A stretch of 64,000 nt of DNA, from contig JBJENV010000091.1 in the NCBI GenBank assembly GCA_051880375.1, positions 1 through 64,000 of the forward strand, in the 5' to 3' direction. Positions 45,024-54,812 of the stretch are shown here, one piece after another. How positions within the stretch are numbered: the stretch's first letter is position 1; each line of letters begins with the position of its first letter. The notes under the pieces are model-generated. The model searched no databases, had not been told where the DNA came from, and saw only the letters and a list, made by a program, of their open reading frames with translations. Both the position numbers and the translations under genes were made by a program. Origin of the DNA: SIG299 sp051880375 (GTDB taxonomy: Bacteria > Bacillota > Clostridia > Lachnospirales > Lachnospiraceae).

Positions 45024-45081
45024 AAGAATCTCCGTTTCTTTCTCTTTTTTCCTTGTGGGAGCAGCCGCTCCATTAAAAAAC

Positions 45082-45111
45082 AGTATACCACATTTTTTTT
45101 GGAAACTGCAA
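45082..45111 (-). promoter_or_regulatory. parE promoter TTGCAG-18-TATACT
   Basis: Minus strand: TTGCAG (45106-45111), TATACT (45082-45087), spacer 18 bp. Confidence 0.6.
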
Positions 45112-45143
45112 GTAGACGTTTCGGCTCATTTGATACAAGTCGA

Positions 45144-45186
45144 AATACGCTAGCGTATTGTAAAATTGTCGAAAATATTATATACT
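45144..45186 (+). promoter_or_regulatory. tagD promoter with palindromic operator
   Basis: TTGTAA (45158-45163), TATACT (45181-45186), spacer 17 bp. A perfect 16-bp palindrome AATACGCTAGCGTATT (45144-45159) touches the -35 box. The leader also holds GAGTTTG (45217-45223) and CAAACTC (45236-45242) that could pair. Confidence 0.65.
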
Positions 45187-45271
45187 GATTTCTGTATGGA
45201 GTCGCGCTTTGCGCAGGAGTTTGTACGACCTGCGTCAAACTCGTTTGGAATAAAGAAATGGAGAGACATCT

Positions 45272-45658
45272 ATGAAAAAAGTAATCACATACGGAACCTA
45301 TGATTTGTTGCATGTTGGTCATATCAACCTGTTAGAGCGTGCAAGAGCACTGGGTGACTACCTGATTGTCGTGCTTTCGACCGACGAATTTAATGCGGTG
45401 AAGCATAAGACCGCTTATCACAGCTATGAGGACAGAAAGAAGATTTTGGAGGCCATCCGCTATGTGGATGAGGTCCTTCCTGAAACATGCTGGGAGCAGA
45501 AGGTTTCCGATGTCATTGATAATCAGATTGACGTATTTGTGATGGGTGATGACTGGAAAGGCGAATTTGACTTTCTGAAAGAATACTGCGAGGTGGTTTA
45601 TCTTCCTCGAACCGAAGGAATTTCCACAACAAAAATTAAACAGGATTTGCATAAATAG
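45272..45658 (+). CDS. tagD: glycerol-3-phosphate cytidylyltransferase
   Basis: 128 residues, the usual length. Nucleotidyltransferase motifs HVGHINLLERA and the C-terminal RTEGISTTKIK. It makes CDP-glycerol from CTP and glycerol-3-phosphate, the donor for the TagF-like enzymes encoded just downstream. First gene of a four-gene unit with short gaps. Confidence 0.92.
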   Translation: MKKVITYGTYDLLHVGHINLLERARALGDYLIVVLSTDEFNAVKHKTAYHSYEDRKKILEAIRYVDEVLPETCWEQKVSDVIDNQIDVFVMGDDWKGEFDFLKEYCEVVYLPRTEGISTTKIKQDLHK

Positions 45659-45691
45659 CACATGACAGAAGGACAAGCGTGGAGGGGTTTC

Positions 45692-48160
45692 GTGAAAAAG
45701 CGGCTGGATTTTTTTGCAAAAAGATTCGATAAAATGAAAAAGAATATAGAACGTGCCAGAGGAAAGGTGAAGCGGGGATATTTTAAGCAAAAAAGGTATG
45801 TACATTATCTGGAAACCTGTCCGATAGAAGAGTATACCATTTTACTGGAATCCGGAAAAGGAATCGGAATGGAGTGGGATATTGTCGAACTTGCAAAAAA
45901 TTTTTGCCGGCAGGAAGGTTATCGGGAATATGCCCTCTGGCTGACCGTAACCGGAAAAAATAAAAAGAATAGAGAAGCTTTCCTTAAGGAAAACGGTCTG
46001 GAGCGTGTAAAGGTGATTCCGCGAGGAAGCTTCCGGTATTTTAAGCTGCTTGCAACCGCAAAATATCTGATTAATGACGGGGAATTTCCGAAAGTATTCA
46101 TCAAACGTCCGGAACAGCGCTATTTAAATTTGTGGAATGCCGCTGCACCAAGACCTGCAGGACGAAATAAGAAAAAGAATTACGGAAACATCGGAAACCG
46201 GCAGAGAAACTTTTTTGCAGCAGACTATATGATATTTTCCGGCGAATATATTATGGAACAGGTCTGTAACGATTATATGCTGGAAAACATGGCCACCGCA
46301 CCTGCGTTTTTATGCGGACATCCGAGAAATGAGGCATTTTTTGATGAACAGCGCAGAGAAGCGATACGCTGTGAATGCTGCCTGCAGGGAAAACAGATGT
46401 ATGTTTATCTTCCGGTGACAAGAAAAGAAACAGCGAGAACTCCGATGGCATTACACAGAGAGCGTATGGTGACACATCTGTGGTATCTGGATAAGCTCCT
46501 GACAGACGGACAGGTGATTTATGCAAAGCTGCCTTCCTATGTCGTAAATGCGATTGACTGGGGTGGAATGAAGCATATTCTTCCGTTCCCGAAGGGATAC
46601 AAAACGTATGAATTTTTAAATGCGGCAGATGGACTGATTACCGATTATTCCGGCGTGCTGTTTGATTATGCGGTAACGCAGCGTAAGATTGTTCTGTTTA
46701 CTTACGACAGGCAGGAATACCTGGAAGAAAACGAGTTTTATCTTTCCTGGGATGAGCTTCCGTTCCCACAGGCACAGACACCGAAGGAGCTTGCCGCCCT
46801 GCTCGGAGAAGAACTGTCCTGTGAAAACAGCAAGTTCTTAAGACAATTCTGCGGCTATGAAAGAAAAGGCACAGCAGATGCACTTTGCCGGCTGCTGCTG
46901 TTTGGGGAAGAGGCACCGTTCTTAAAAAAGTGTGCCGTTCCGGACAACGGAAAGAAAAACGTGGTTATTTTCGGCGGAGATTTTATGAAAAACGGTATTA
47001 CGACAGCGCTGCTTACCTTGCTGAACAATATTGACCGTACCCGCTGTAATTATGTGATTCTGTATAAAATCGAGACGTTAAAAAAACGGCAGGCGAGCTT
47101 AAAGGAGCTGCCGGAGCATGTTACCTATATGGGGTTTCATCATGCGAAGAGTCTTTCTCTGCTTGATATAATACGGGTCAGACTGCCGTTTTATCCGGAA
47201 AAAAAGAAAATGGATTTGTGGCATAAGCAGGCAGAACATGACAGACACCGTGTATTTGAAGGCTGCCGCGTGGATAAGGTGATTCAATATAACGGCTATG
47301 TCAACGATATGATTATGATGTTCAGAGAAATGCCATGCAGCCGTACGATTTATGCTCACAATGATATGGATCAGGAAATCCGTATGAAAAAGAATGTAAA
47401 CAGGGCAATTTTAGCGGAAGCCTATCGGACGTATGATTCGGTTGCGGTAGTTACTCCGGACTTGATTCCGGTAACAAGACAGCTTGCGGAATATCACTCG
47501 CAGCATGGCAATGCCAACATTGTCGTTGCAAAAAACCTGATTAACTATCAGAAAGTTTTAGAGCTTGCAAACAGGGAACTGTTGTTTGATGCAGCAACCA
47601 AAATGAATGTAAAAGAGACAAGAGTCAGAGAAATCCTGAATTCTGATGCAAAAAAAATGATTACCATCGGACGATTTTCAAAGGAAAAGGGTCACTTCCG
47701 CCTGATTTCCGCCTTTGAACGCCTGAATGCGGAATATCCGGATGTTTACCTGATTATTTTGGGCGGCTACGGGGCACTGTATGATGCTACTGTGGCAGCA
47801 GCGGCGGCGTCAAAGGCAGCAGATCGTATTGTCGTTATTAAGTATATGTCAAATCCATATGCGCTGCTTGCAAAATGCGATTATTTTGTGCTGTCATCGT
47901 TTTACGAGGGGTTTGGTCTGGTGCTTGCGGAAGCGGATATTTTAGGACTTCGGTGCTTCTCAACAGATATTGTCGGTCCTAAACAGTTTATGGAGCAGTA
48001 TGGCGGCAGACTTGTGGACAACAGCGAGGACGGAGTCTTAGCCGGATTACGGGAGTGTATGGAAGGAACGTTGCCGGAGCATCTGTCCGTGGATTATGAG
48101 CAGTATAATCTGGAAGCAATTGCACAATTTGAGTCTCTTATTCCTTCGGAGGAAACATAA
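45692..48160 (+). CDS. TagF-like/GT4 fusion with inactive TagF domain
   Basis: 822 residues. Residues about 1-400 follow the CDP-glycerol glycerophosphotransferase fold but both catalytic histidines are lost: the WHGTPLK motif of its neighbours reads WNAAAPR, and KLHP reads KLPS. Residues about 410-815 are a GT-B glycosyltransferase with intact TIGRFSKEKGHFRLI and SFYEGFGLVLAEAD (E-x7-E). The protein probably adds sugars to a glycerol-phosphate polymer while the TagF part binds it (inference). GTG 45692 after GGAGGGG is the start. The next gene begins immediately at its stop. Confidence 0.82.
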   Translation: MKKRLDFFAKRFDKMKKNIERARGKVKRGYFKQKRYVHYLETCPIEEYTILLESGKGIGMEWDIVELAKNFCRQEGYREYALWLTVTGKNKKNREAFLKENGLERVKVIPRGSFRYFKLLATAKYLINDGEFPKVFIKRPEQRYLNLWNAAAPRPAGRNKKKNYGNIGNRQRNFFAADYMIFSGEYIMEQVCNDYMLENMATAPAFLCGHPRNEAFFDEQRREAIRCECCLQGKQMYVYLPVTRKETARTPMALHRERMVTHLWYLDKLLTDGQVIYAKLPSYVVNAIDWGGMKHILPFPKGYKTYEFLNAADGLITDYSGVLFDYAVTQRKIVLFTYDRQEYLEENEFYLSWDELPFPQAQTPKELAALLGEELSCENSKFLRQFCGYERKGTADALCRLLLFGEEAPFLKKCAVPDNGKKNVVIFGGDFMKNGITTALLTLLNNIDRTRCNYVILYKIETLKKRQASLKELPEHVTYMGFHHAKSLSLLDIIRVRLPFYPEKKKMDLWHKQAEHDRHRVFEGCRVDKVIQYNGYVNDMIMMFREMPCSRTIYAHNDMDQEIRMKKNVNRAILAEAYRTYDSVAVVTPDLIPVTRQLAEYHSQHGNANIVVAKNLINYQKVLELANRELLFDAATKMNVKETRVREILNSDAKKMITIGRFSKEKGHFRLISAFERLNAEYPDVYLIILGGYGALYDATVAAAAASKAADRIVVIKYMSNPYALLAKCDYFVLSSFYEGFGLVLAEADILGLRCFSTDIVGPKQFMEQYGGRLVDNSEDGVLAGLRECMEGTLPEHLSVDYEQYNLEAIAQFESLIPSEET

Positions 48161-49918
48161 ATGGGGAAAATGAAGAAATATTTTGATGCCAGAAAAAAGA
48201 AAAAAAAGAACGGATACTACCGAAAAAAGCGATATGTGTGGTATCTGCGGCATACGAGGGTAAATAAGAAGCTGATTCTTTTGGAATCCCAGCATGGAGG
48301 TTCCCTTGGAGGCAATATTGCGGCAATTGCGAAAGAATTGTCCGGGAATCCGCTTTATGCGGAGTATACGGTTATGCTGTCATGCTTTGAAAGCCAGATG
48401 TCGGAGCGTGAGTCATTTCTGAAGGAGCATGGAATGGAACGTGTCCGCCTTGTTTCCACCGGACGCAATGATTATTTTAAGGCACTTGCAACAGCAAAAT
48501 ATTTAGTGAACGATAATACGTTCCTTTTAAACTTTATCAAGCGTCCGGAGCAGGTATATTTAAATACATGGCACGGAACACCGTTAAAAACACTCGGCAG
48601 GAAGATAAAAGAGGAGTGCGGCATGATTGGAAATGCACAGCGCAACTTCCTGATGGCAGACTATCTTCTGTGTCCGAATGAGTTTACAAAAAAGTGTCTG
48701 GTAGAAGACTATATGCTTTCTAATCTGGGAAAGACGAAGCTTTTGCTGACGGGCTATCCGCGAAACTGTATTTTTAGCGACAGGGAAAGCCGTGAGTCGG
48801 TAAGAAAGAAATGCGGCTTTGACGGGCTGCAGGTATTTGCCTATCTTCCGACGTGGCGCGGGGTAACATCGGGAGTGAACAGCGCAAAACAGAACGAACA
48901 GCTTCTTGAATACTTTCATGAGTTAGACAGCCGACTGACTGAAAACCAGCGTTTTTATGTCAAGCTTCATCCAATCAGCAGAAAGTATATTGATCTTTCC
49001 CGGTTTACTCACATTTTGCCTTTTCCGCAGGAATATGAAACGTATGAATTTTTAAATGCCACAGACGGACTGGTGACGGACTATTCGAGTGTATTTTTTG
49101 ATTACGCCATTTCCGGACGGAAGATTGTATTGTTTACCTATGACAAAGAAGAGTATACGTCAGAACGCGGTTTTTATTTTCCGATGGAGGAGCTGCCGTT
49201 TCCGCAGGTTTCCACCGTGGACGAACTGGTCGGTGCGTTGAATGCGCCAAAGGAGTATGAGGACACCGAATTTTTGAATACCTACTGCTGTTATGACCGG
49301 GCAGAGGTGACGGCAGCCTTGTGTGAAAAGCTGATATTCGGTAAGAACAGCACTCTGATAAAGGAAGAAGACCTGCCGGATAACGGAAAGAAAAACATCG
49401 TTTTTTTTGCCGGCAGTTTGGCACCGAATCGTACGACGGAGAGTTTTTTTGAATTAATAAAGAATTTGGATACGAGCAGACACAATTACTACCTTTTATA
49501 TCGGATGGAGAGTATCAAATACAGACAGGAACGCCTGCATGAGCTTCCGGACGGGATGAACTACATCGGCTATTACAGCGCCTGCAGTCTGTCTCTGCTT
49601 GATACAAGACGGTATGAACTTTGGAAAAAGTACCGTTTCTTCCCGTATTTGTTTGCGGCGGGACCAATGAAACGCCTTGTCTGCATGGAACAAAGACGGC
49701 TTTTTTCCGGCATGAGAATCGACAAGGTATTTGAGATGAGCGGCATCATGGAGGTCATTATATTGGTACTCTGCGAGTACGATATGATACGTGGACGCAT
49801 GAAAAACAGGAAGCCGCCGGGAAAGGACTTGTCGGTAAAACGTCAGGTCAGACGTATTGTTGAAGAAAAAAAGGAAGTTGAAATAACAGGAGCTGCCCAG
49901 CTGGAAGAAATGCTTTGA
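48161..49918 (+). CDS. TagF-like glycerophosphotransferase with truncated GT domain
   Basis: 585 residues. The TagF domain (about 20-390) is intact, with YLNTWHGTPLKTLG, GNAQRNFLMADYLLCPNEFT, YLPTWRG, YVKLHPI and TDYSSVFFDYA. The second domain keeps only its first half (about 400-530), then a unique charged tail. The GT signature (E-x7-E) is missing. It likely polymerises glycerol phosphate at the inner membrane face. Its TGA overlaps the first codons of the next open frame. Confidence 0.82.
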   Translation: MGKMKKYFDARKKKKKNGYYRKKRYVWYLRHTRVNKKLILLESQHGGSLGGNIAAIAKELSGNPLYAEYTVMLSCFESQMSERESFLKEHGMERVRLVSTGRNDYFKALATAKYLVNDNTFLLNFIKRPEQVYLNTWHGTPLKTLGRKIKEECGMIGNAQRNFLMADYLLCPNEFTKKCLVEDYMLSNLGKTKLLLTGYPRNCIFSDRESRESVRKKCGFDGLQVFAYLPTWRGVTSGVNSAKQNEQLLEYFHELDSRLTENQRFYVKLHPISRKYIDLSRFTHILPFPQEYETYEFLNATDGLVTDYSSVFFDYAISGRKIVLFTYDKEEYTSERGFYFPMEELPFPQVSTVDELVGALNAPKEYEDTEFLNTYCCYDRAEVTAALCEKLIFGKNSTLIKEEDLPDNGKKNIVFFAGSLAPNRTTESFFELIKNLDTSRHNYYLLYRMESIKYRQERLHELPDGMNYIGYYSACSLSLLDTRRYELWKKYRFFPYLFAAGPMKRLVCMEQRRLFSGMRIDKVFEMSGIMEVIILVLCEYDMIRGRMKNRKPPGKDLSVKRQVRRIVEEKKEVEITGAAQLEEML

Positions 49919-49947
49919 CAAAATTGCGGCAGATAAGGAGGAATCTG

Positions 49948-52422
49948 GTGAAACAGTATAGAAACAGGCTTGCACGGAAGAAGAAAAAGCTGTTTGCGCT
50001 TGTACGGAAGCTAAAAAAAATTAAAAAAGGCTTTTTTAACAGAAAGAGTTATATCCACTATACAAAATACCGTGCAATCAATGAAAAAATCATTCTGTTG
50101 GAATCCCAGCACGGGAGAAGTCTTGGCGGTAATATTATGGCGCTTGCGCGGGAATTGGCACAGAACCCTGCGTATAAGGAGTATCAATTATATCTCTCCT
50201 GCGGGAAAAAAGATATTGAGACACGCAGAGCACTGCTTGACAGCCACGGTATGAGCAGGGTGCAGCTTCTTGCGTATGCCGGAAGAAAATACTACAGGGT
50301 ACTTGCAACAGCGCATTATTTAATCAATGATAATACGTTTACTTCCCTGTTTTTTAAACGTCCGGGACAGATCTACCTGAATACATGGCACGGGACGCCG
50401 CTAAAGACACTCGGAAAACAGATGAATACGGATTATGGAATGATAGGAAATGCGCAGCGAAACTTTTTTGCGGCAGATTATCTTTTGTGCCCGAATGAGT
50501 TTACATTAGAACGTCTGACTGAGGACTATATGTTGAATAACTTTGGAACAACCAAACTCTGGCTGACCGGTTATCCGAGAAATTCCGTATTTCTTGACGA
50601 AAAAAGAAGAGAAGAGATCCGCACAGAATGCGGATTTGAAGGAAAACAGATAATTGCTTATCTTCCGACATGGCGCGGAATTGTCGGCAATGTATCAAGT
50701 GCGGAGCAGAACGAGCGGCTGTTAGGTTATTTTAGAGAGTGGGAAACCTGTCTGAAAGAACATCAGACCGTATATGTGAAGCTGCATCCGATAAGCCGTG
50801 CGGCGATTGACCTCTCGCAGTTTCACAAGATTCTCCCGTTCCCGGAGCAGTATGAAACTTATGAGTTTCTGAATGCGACGGATGCGCTTGTTACGGATTA
50901 TTCGAGTGTGTTTTTCGATTATGCCGTGTCGCGCAGGAAGATTGTGCTGTTTACATATGATAAGGAAGAGTATACGACAGACCGGGGTTTTTATTTTCCG
51001 ATGGAGGAACTACCGTTCCCGCAGGTGGATACGGTAGAAGCTCTGGTAAAGGCTTTAGATGCACCGAAGGATTATGATGATACTGCATTCTTACAACGCT
51101 TCTGCAGTCATGAGGACAAGAGCATTTCGGAGGTAGTCTTAAAAAAACTGCTTCTGGGAGAGGACAGTCCTTTGATTGAGGAGAGAGAGCTTTCCGATAA
51201 CGGAAAGAAGAATGTGTTTATCTATGCAGGAGGCTTTGCAAAGAACGGTGTTACAACGTCGATTCTGGGATTGCTTTCAAATCTGGATACAACAAAGTAC
51301 AATTACAATATTGTATATAAGACAGGGGAGCTTAGAAAAAGGCAGGAAATGCTTCATAGACTGCCGGAAGGCGTTTCGTATATGGGATTTGTCCATGCGA
51401 GAGGAATGACTTTGTCGGAAACAGTGCGGTATTTGCTGTGGAAGGATTTTCAACTGTATCCGTATCGAAGGGCGGCACGAATTTTATCGGCAATGGCAGA
51501 ACGCGAAAACCTGCGTGTGTTCAGTGGCTGCCGCGTAGACAAGGTAATACAGTTTTCGGGGTACTCCCATGAGTGGACGGCAATGTTAGAGCAGCTTCCG
51601 TGCAGTAACACCATTTATGTGCACAACGATATGGAACAGGAAATCGAAACGCGCGGAAATGCAGATATCAACGTATTAAGCCGCGCCTACCAAACGTATG
51701 ATTCGGTGGCGGTTGTCACACCGGACCTGATTCCGGTAACAAAGAGAATCGCCGCGCATTTAAAGGGAGAAGGACTGTCCGGTACGGCAAATATCAAGGT
51801 AGTGAAGAACGTGATTGACTATCGCGGCATTTTGGAACGTTCCAGGGAGGAACTTCTCTTAGATGAGCAGACGACGATGAATGTCAGTGAAGAAACCTTA
51901 AGGGAAATACTTTCTTCCGGAAAGAAAAAGTTTATTACAATCGGACGTTTTTCACCGGAGAAAGGACATTTTCGCCTGATTTCCGCTTTTGAAGAGTTTC
52001 ACAGAGAGTATCCGGATACCTGCCTGATTCTGATAGGAGGGCATGGGGAGCTCTTTGCTCAGACGGTTCAGATGGCAGCGGAATCTTCCTGTCCTGAGGA
52101 TATTGTCATCATTCGTTTTATGTCAAACCCGTATACGGTGCTGAAGCAATGTGATTATTTTGTGCTTTCTTCATTCTATGAGGGCTTTGGACTGGTGCTT
52201 GCCGAGGCAGATATTTTGGGACTTCCTTGTTTTTCTACGGATATTACCGGACCGAAGCTGTTTATGGAACAGTATGGCGGTAAGCTGGTGGAGAACAGTG
52301 AGGAGGGCATTCTGAACGGCTTACGGGACTGCATGACAGGAAACATACCGCAGCGTCTGAATATTGATTACCAGAAGTACAATGAGGAAGCAGTAGCTCA
52401 GTTTGAGTCTCTGCTTCCGTAA
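49948..52422 (+). CDS. bifunctional TagF-like glycerophosphotransferase/GT4 glycosyltransferase
   Basis: 824 residues. Both halves are complete: TagF motifs YLNTWHGTPLKTLG and YVKLHPI, and GT4 motifs TIGRFSPEKGHFRLI and SFYEGFGLVLAEAD. Basic N-terminus (about 1-40) suggests membrane association. GTG 49948 follows AAGGAGG. Expected to add both glycerol phosphate and a sugar to a wall polymer. High similarity to the two preceding genes shows tandem duplication. Confidence 0.85.
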   Translation: MKQYRNRLARKKKKLFALVRKLKKIKKGFFNRKSYIHYTKYRAINEKIILLESQHGRSLGGNIMALARELAQNPAYKEYQLYLSCGKKDIETRRALLDSHGMSRVQLLAYAGRKYYRVLATAHYLINDNTFTSLFFKRPGQIYLNTWHGTPLKTLGKQMNTDYGMIGNAQRNFFAADYLLCPNEFTLERLTEDYMLNNFGTTKLWLTGYPRNSVFLDEKRREEIRTECGFEGKQIIAYLPTWRGIVGNVSSAEQNERLLGYFREWETCLKEHQTVYVKLHPISRAAIDLSQFHKILPFPEQYETYEFLNATDALVTDYSSVFFDYAVSRRKIVLFTYDKEEYTTDRGFYFPMEELPFPQVDTVEALVKALDAPKDYDDTAFLQRFCSHEDKSISEVVLKKLLLGEDSPLIEERELSDNGKKNVFIYAGGFAKNGVTTSILGLLSNLDTTKYNYNIVYKTGELRKRQEMLHRLPEGVSYMGFVHARGMTLSETVRYLLWKDFQLYPYRRAARILSAMAERENLRVFSGCRVDKVIQFSGYSHEWTAMLEQLPCSNTIYVHNDMEQEIETRGNADINVLSRAYQTYDSVAVVTPDLIPVTKRIAAHLKGEGLSGTANIKVVKNVIDYRGILERSREELLLDEQTTMNVSEETLREILSSGKKKFITIGRFSPEKGHFRLISAFEEFHREYPDTCLILIGGHGELFAQTVQMAAESSCPEDIVIIRFMSNPYTVLKQCDYFVLSSFYEGFGLVLAEADILGLPCFSTDITGPKLFMEQYGGKLVENSEEGILNGLRDCMTGNIPQRLNIDYQKYNEEAVAQFESLLP

Positions 52423-52430
52423 GAAAGCTG

Positions 52431-52470
52431 CCCGGCTGCCTGAAAAAATAACAGCAGCCGGGTTATTTTT
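52431..52470 (+). terminator. intrinsic terminator after the teichoic acid-like cluster
   Basis: CCCGGCTGC (52431-52439) pairs with GCAGCCGGG (52454-52462), then TTATTTTT. Confidence 0.88.
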
Positions 52471-52479
52471 AATTAGTGA

Positions 52480-52508
52480 TTGACAAACAATTCGATGCGT
52501 TGTATTCT
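52480..52508 (+). promoter_or_regulatory. lysA promoter TTGACA-17-TATTCT
   Basis: TTGACA (52480-52485) and TATTCT (52503-52508), spacer 17 bp. The leader is under 40 bases, so no lysine riboswitch fits here. Confidence 0.65.
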
Positions 52509-52540
52509 TGTATACAAAAGAGCAAAATAGGAGAACAGCA

Positions 52541-53791
52541 ATGAAACAGTCATTTTTAACAAAGGAACAGATTGCGGAGGTAGTAAAGACCTATCCGACT
52601 CCATTTCATATTTATGATGAAAAAGGCATCAGGGAGAATGCCAGAAAGCTGCTTCAGGCATTTTCATGGAATGCAGGCTTTAGAGAGTATTTTGCGGTAA
52701 AGGCAACGCCGAACCCATATATTATGCAGATACTGAAGGAGGAGGGCTGCGGCTTTGACTGCTCTTCTTTGACCGAACTGATGATGGCAGAGGCGGTCGG
52801 CGCCTTGGGCGATGACATCATGTTTTCTTCTAACGCAACACCGGCAGAAGAATTTGTCAAGGCAAGGGAGTTAAACGCTATTATTAATCTGGACGATTTT
52901 ACACACATCGCATTTCTGGAAAAGGTAGCGGGAATTCCGGAAAAAATCTGCTGCCGTTATAATCCGGGCGGCGTGTATGCAGTCAGCAATTCGATTATGG
53001 ACAACCCGGGAGACGCAAAGTATGGCTTTACGAAGGAGCAGATGATAGAAGGTTATCGTATTCTGCTGAAAAAGGGTGTAAAGGAGTTCGGTATTCATTC
53101 GTTCCTTTGCAGCAATACGGTAACAAACGATTATTATCCGATGCTTGCCAGAACGCTGTTTGAGCTTGCAGTGGAGCTGAAGGAAAAAACAGGAGCAAAC
53201 ATTACCTTTATCAATCTTTCCGGAGGTATCGGCATTCCATATCGTCCGGAACAGGAGCCAAATGATATTTTTGTGATTGGCGAGGGCGTGCGTAAGGCAT
53301 ATGAAGAGATTCTTGTGCCGGCTGGTATGGGAAATGTCGCTATTTATACCGAGCTTGGCCGCTTTATGCTGGCTCCTTATGGTCAGCTTGTGGCTACGGC
53401 AGTCCATGAGAAGCATATTTATAAGGAATATATCGGTCTGGATGCCTGTGCGGCAAACCTGATGCGGCCGGCGATGTACGGAGCGTATCATCATATTACG
53501 ATTCCGGGCAAGGAAAACCTGCCCCTCGACCATAAGTATGATGTGACCGGTTCTCTCTGTGAGAATAACGACAAGTTTGCCATTGACCGGATGCTTCCGA
53601 AAATTGAGATTGGTGATTATGTCGTCATTCACGACACCGGTGCGCACGGTTTTTCCATGGGCTACAATTATAACGGAAGGCTTCGCTCGGCAGAACTGCT
53701 GCTGAAGGAGGACGGCAGCGTACAGATGATCCGTCGTGCGGAAACTCCGGCGGATTATTTTGCAACCTTTGATTTTACCGGACTTTTTTGA
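52541..53791 (+). CDS. lysA: diaminopimelate decarboxylase
   Basis: 416-residue PLP enzyme of the alanine-racemase fold. The PLP lysine lies in FAVKATPNPYI, FGIHSFLCSN follows, the phosphate-binding glycine stretch is NLSGGIGIPY, and ELGRFMLAPYG and VTGSLCENNDKFA carry the substrate-site residues. It makes lysine from meso-diaminopimelate. The ACSN/CxxxD active-site Cys motif is seen as GSLCEN. Own promoter and terminator. ATG 52541 follows TAGGAGAAC. Confidence 0.85.
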   Translation: MKQSFLTKEQIAEVVKTYPTPFHIYDEKGIRENARKLLQAFSWNAGFREYFAVKATPNPYIMQILKEEGCGFDCSSLTELMMAEAVGALGDDIMFSSNATPAEEFVKARELNAIINLDDFTHIAFLEKVAGIPEKICCRYNPGGVYAVSNSIMDNPGDAKYGFTKEQMIEGYRILLKKGVKEFGIHSFLCSNTVTNDYYPMLARTLFELAVELKEKTGANITFINLSGGIGIPYRPEQEPNDIFVIGEGVRKAYEEILVPAGMGNVAIYTELGRFMLAPYGQLVATAVHEKHIYKEYIGLDACAANLMRPAMYGAYHHITIPGKENLPLDHKYDVTGSLCENNDKFAIDRMLPKIEIGDYVVIHDTGAHGFSMGYNYNGRLRSAELLLKEDGSVQMIRRAETPADYFATFDFTGLF

Positions 53792-53818
53792 TCATTTGGG
53801 AAAATAGAAGAACAGGGG

Positions 53819-53856
53819 AAAAAGCGCAGAAGTGGATAACAGCTTTGCGCTTTTTT
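53819..53856 (+). terminator. intrinsic terminator of lysA
   Basis: AAAAAGCGCA (53819-53828) pairs with TGCGCTTTTTTT (53845-53856). Confidence 0.88.
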
Positions 53857-53910
53857 TATCATGTGGATAAAAAGTTTTCGGGACAGGAGAAAAAAGACGG
53901 AAAAAGACTA

Positions 53911-53938
53911 TAAAGTATTTCAGGGAGAACACCGATAT
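53911..53938 (+). promoter_or_regulatory. SigD (sigma-28) type promoter of the flgM operon
   Basis: TAAA (53911-53914), 16-bp spacer, ACCGATAT (53931-53938). It fits the flagellar sigma factor consensus TAAA-N15-GCCGATAA with one extra base. Confidence 0.8.
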
Positions 53939-54005
53939 ATAGTGTGTAAGAGCTGTGAGAGGCCTGTAAAATGTGTGAAATTTAAGAAATAGGATGGTGA
54001 TAAAA

Positions 54006-54275
54006 ATGCGTATTGATGCTATGGCGGAAATCAGTCAGATTTATCAGTCAAACGGAACGAAGAGAACGACGGGTACAAGCAAAGTAGCTTCCAGAGATAC
54101 CGTAGAAATTTCCGGTTTTGGAAAGGAGCTTCAGGTTGCGAAAAAGGCAATTGCCCAGACGCCGGACGTTCGTGAGGACAAAGTGCAGGAGCTTAAGACC
54201 AGTATGGCAAACGGTACGTATAATGTTCCGATGGGAGCATTGGCAGACAAACTGCTGAACGGCTTTTCTTTGTAA
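54006..54275 (+). CDS. flgM: anti-sigma-28 factor FlgM
   Basis: 89 residues. C-terminal VRELKTSMANGTYN-type pattern (VQELKTSMANGTYNVPMGALADKLL) is the sigma-binding helix of FlgM, and the N-terminal half is polar and likely disordered. It holds SigD until hook completion. SigD promoter upstream implies feedback. First gene of a seven-gene run. Confidence 0.88.
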   Translation: MRIDAMAEISQIYQSNGTKRTTGTSKVASRDTVEISGFGKELQVAKKAIAQTPDVREDKVQELKTSMANGTYNVPMGALADKLLNGFSL

Positions 54276-54299
54276 GGCTTAAGGAAACGGGGAACGAAT

Positions 54300-54812
54300 A
54301 TGGCGAGCTTAATGGAAGAACTGATTACGACGCTTCGCAGTGAATTTGCGGCATATCAGGAGATGCTTCCGGTTGTGGAGAAAAAGACGCAGGCAATCAT
54401 TTCAAATGATTTGCAGCAGCTTCAGCAGATTACCGATCTGGAGCAGGAAGCAATCGGAAAGATAAATACGCTGGAACAGAAAAGAACGGGGATTATTTCT
54501 AATATTGCAGTTGTATTAAACAAAAAGGCTTCCGAATTAACCTTGCCGGTACTGATTGGACTTTTGGACCGTCAGCCGAAGGAACAGAGAGAGCTGGCAG
54601 AACTGCATAAGAACATGCTGGAACTGTTAAAGCGTCTCTCGGAGGTCAACGGACACAACAAAAATCTGATTGAACAGTCGCTTGAAATGATTTCCTACAA
54701 TATGAATCTTATCCAGAGCGCAAGGATTGTGCCGGGAAATAATTATACGAAGAACGCGGGACAGTGGGATATGACCGCTTCTCAGACAGGGATGTTTGAT
54801 GCAAAGCAGTAA
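54300..54812 (+). CDS. flgN: FlgN-family flagellar export chaperone
   Basis: 170 residues, almost all helical, with coiled-coil heptads at 10-60 and 95-145 and many Gln/Leu. It lies between flgM and flgK as in other Firmicutes. FlgN escorts FlgK and FlgL to the export gate. ATG 54300 after GGGGAACG. Confidence 0.82.
   Translation: MASLMEELITTLRSEFAAYQEMLPVVEKKTQAIISNDLQQLQQITDLEQEAIGKINTLEQKRTGIISNIAVVLNKKASELTLPVLIGLLDRQPKEQRELAELHKNMLELLKRLSEVNGHNKNLIEQSLEMISYNMNLIQSARIVPGNNYTKNAGQWDMTASQTGMFDAKQ

Noticed and set aside
52471..52540. lysine riboswitch before lysA
   Set aside because: The leader is under 40 bases after the predicted start, far too short.
52871..53647. 258-codon open frame on the minus strand
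   Set aside because: Lies wholly inside lysA on the opposite strand, has no ribosome site, and its protein has no family pattern. An antisense shadow.
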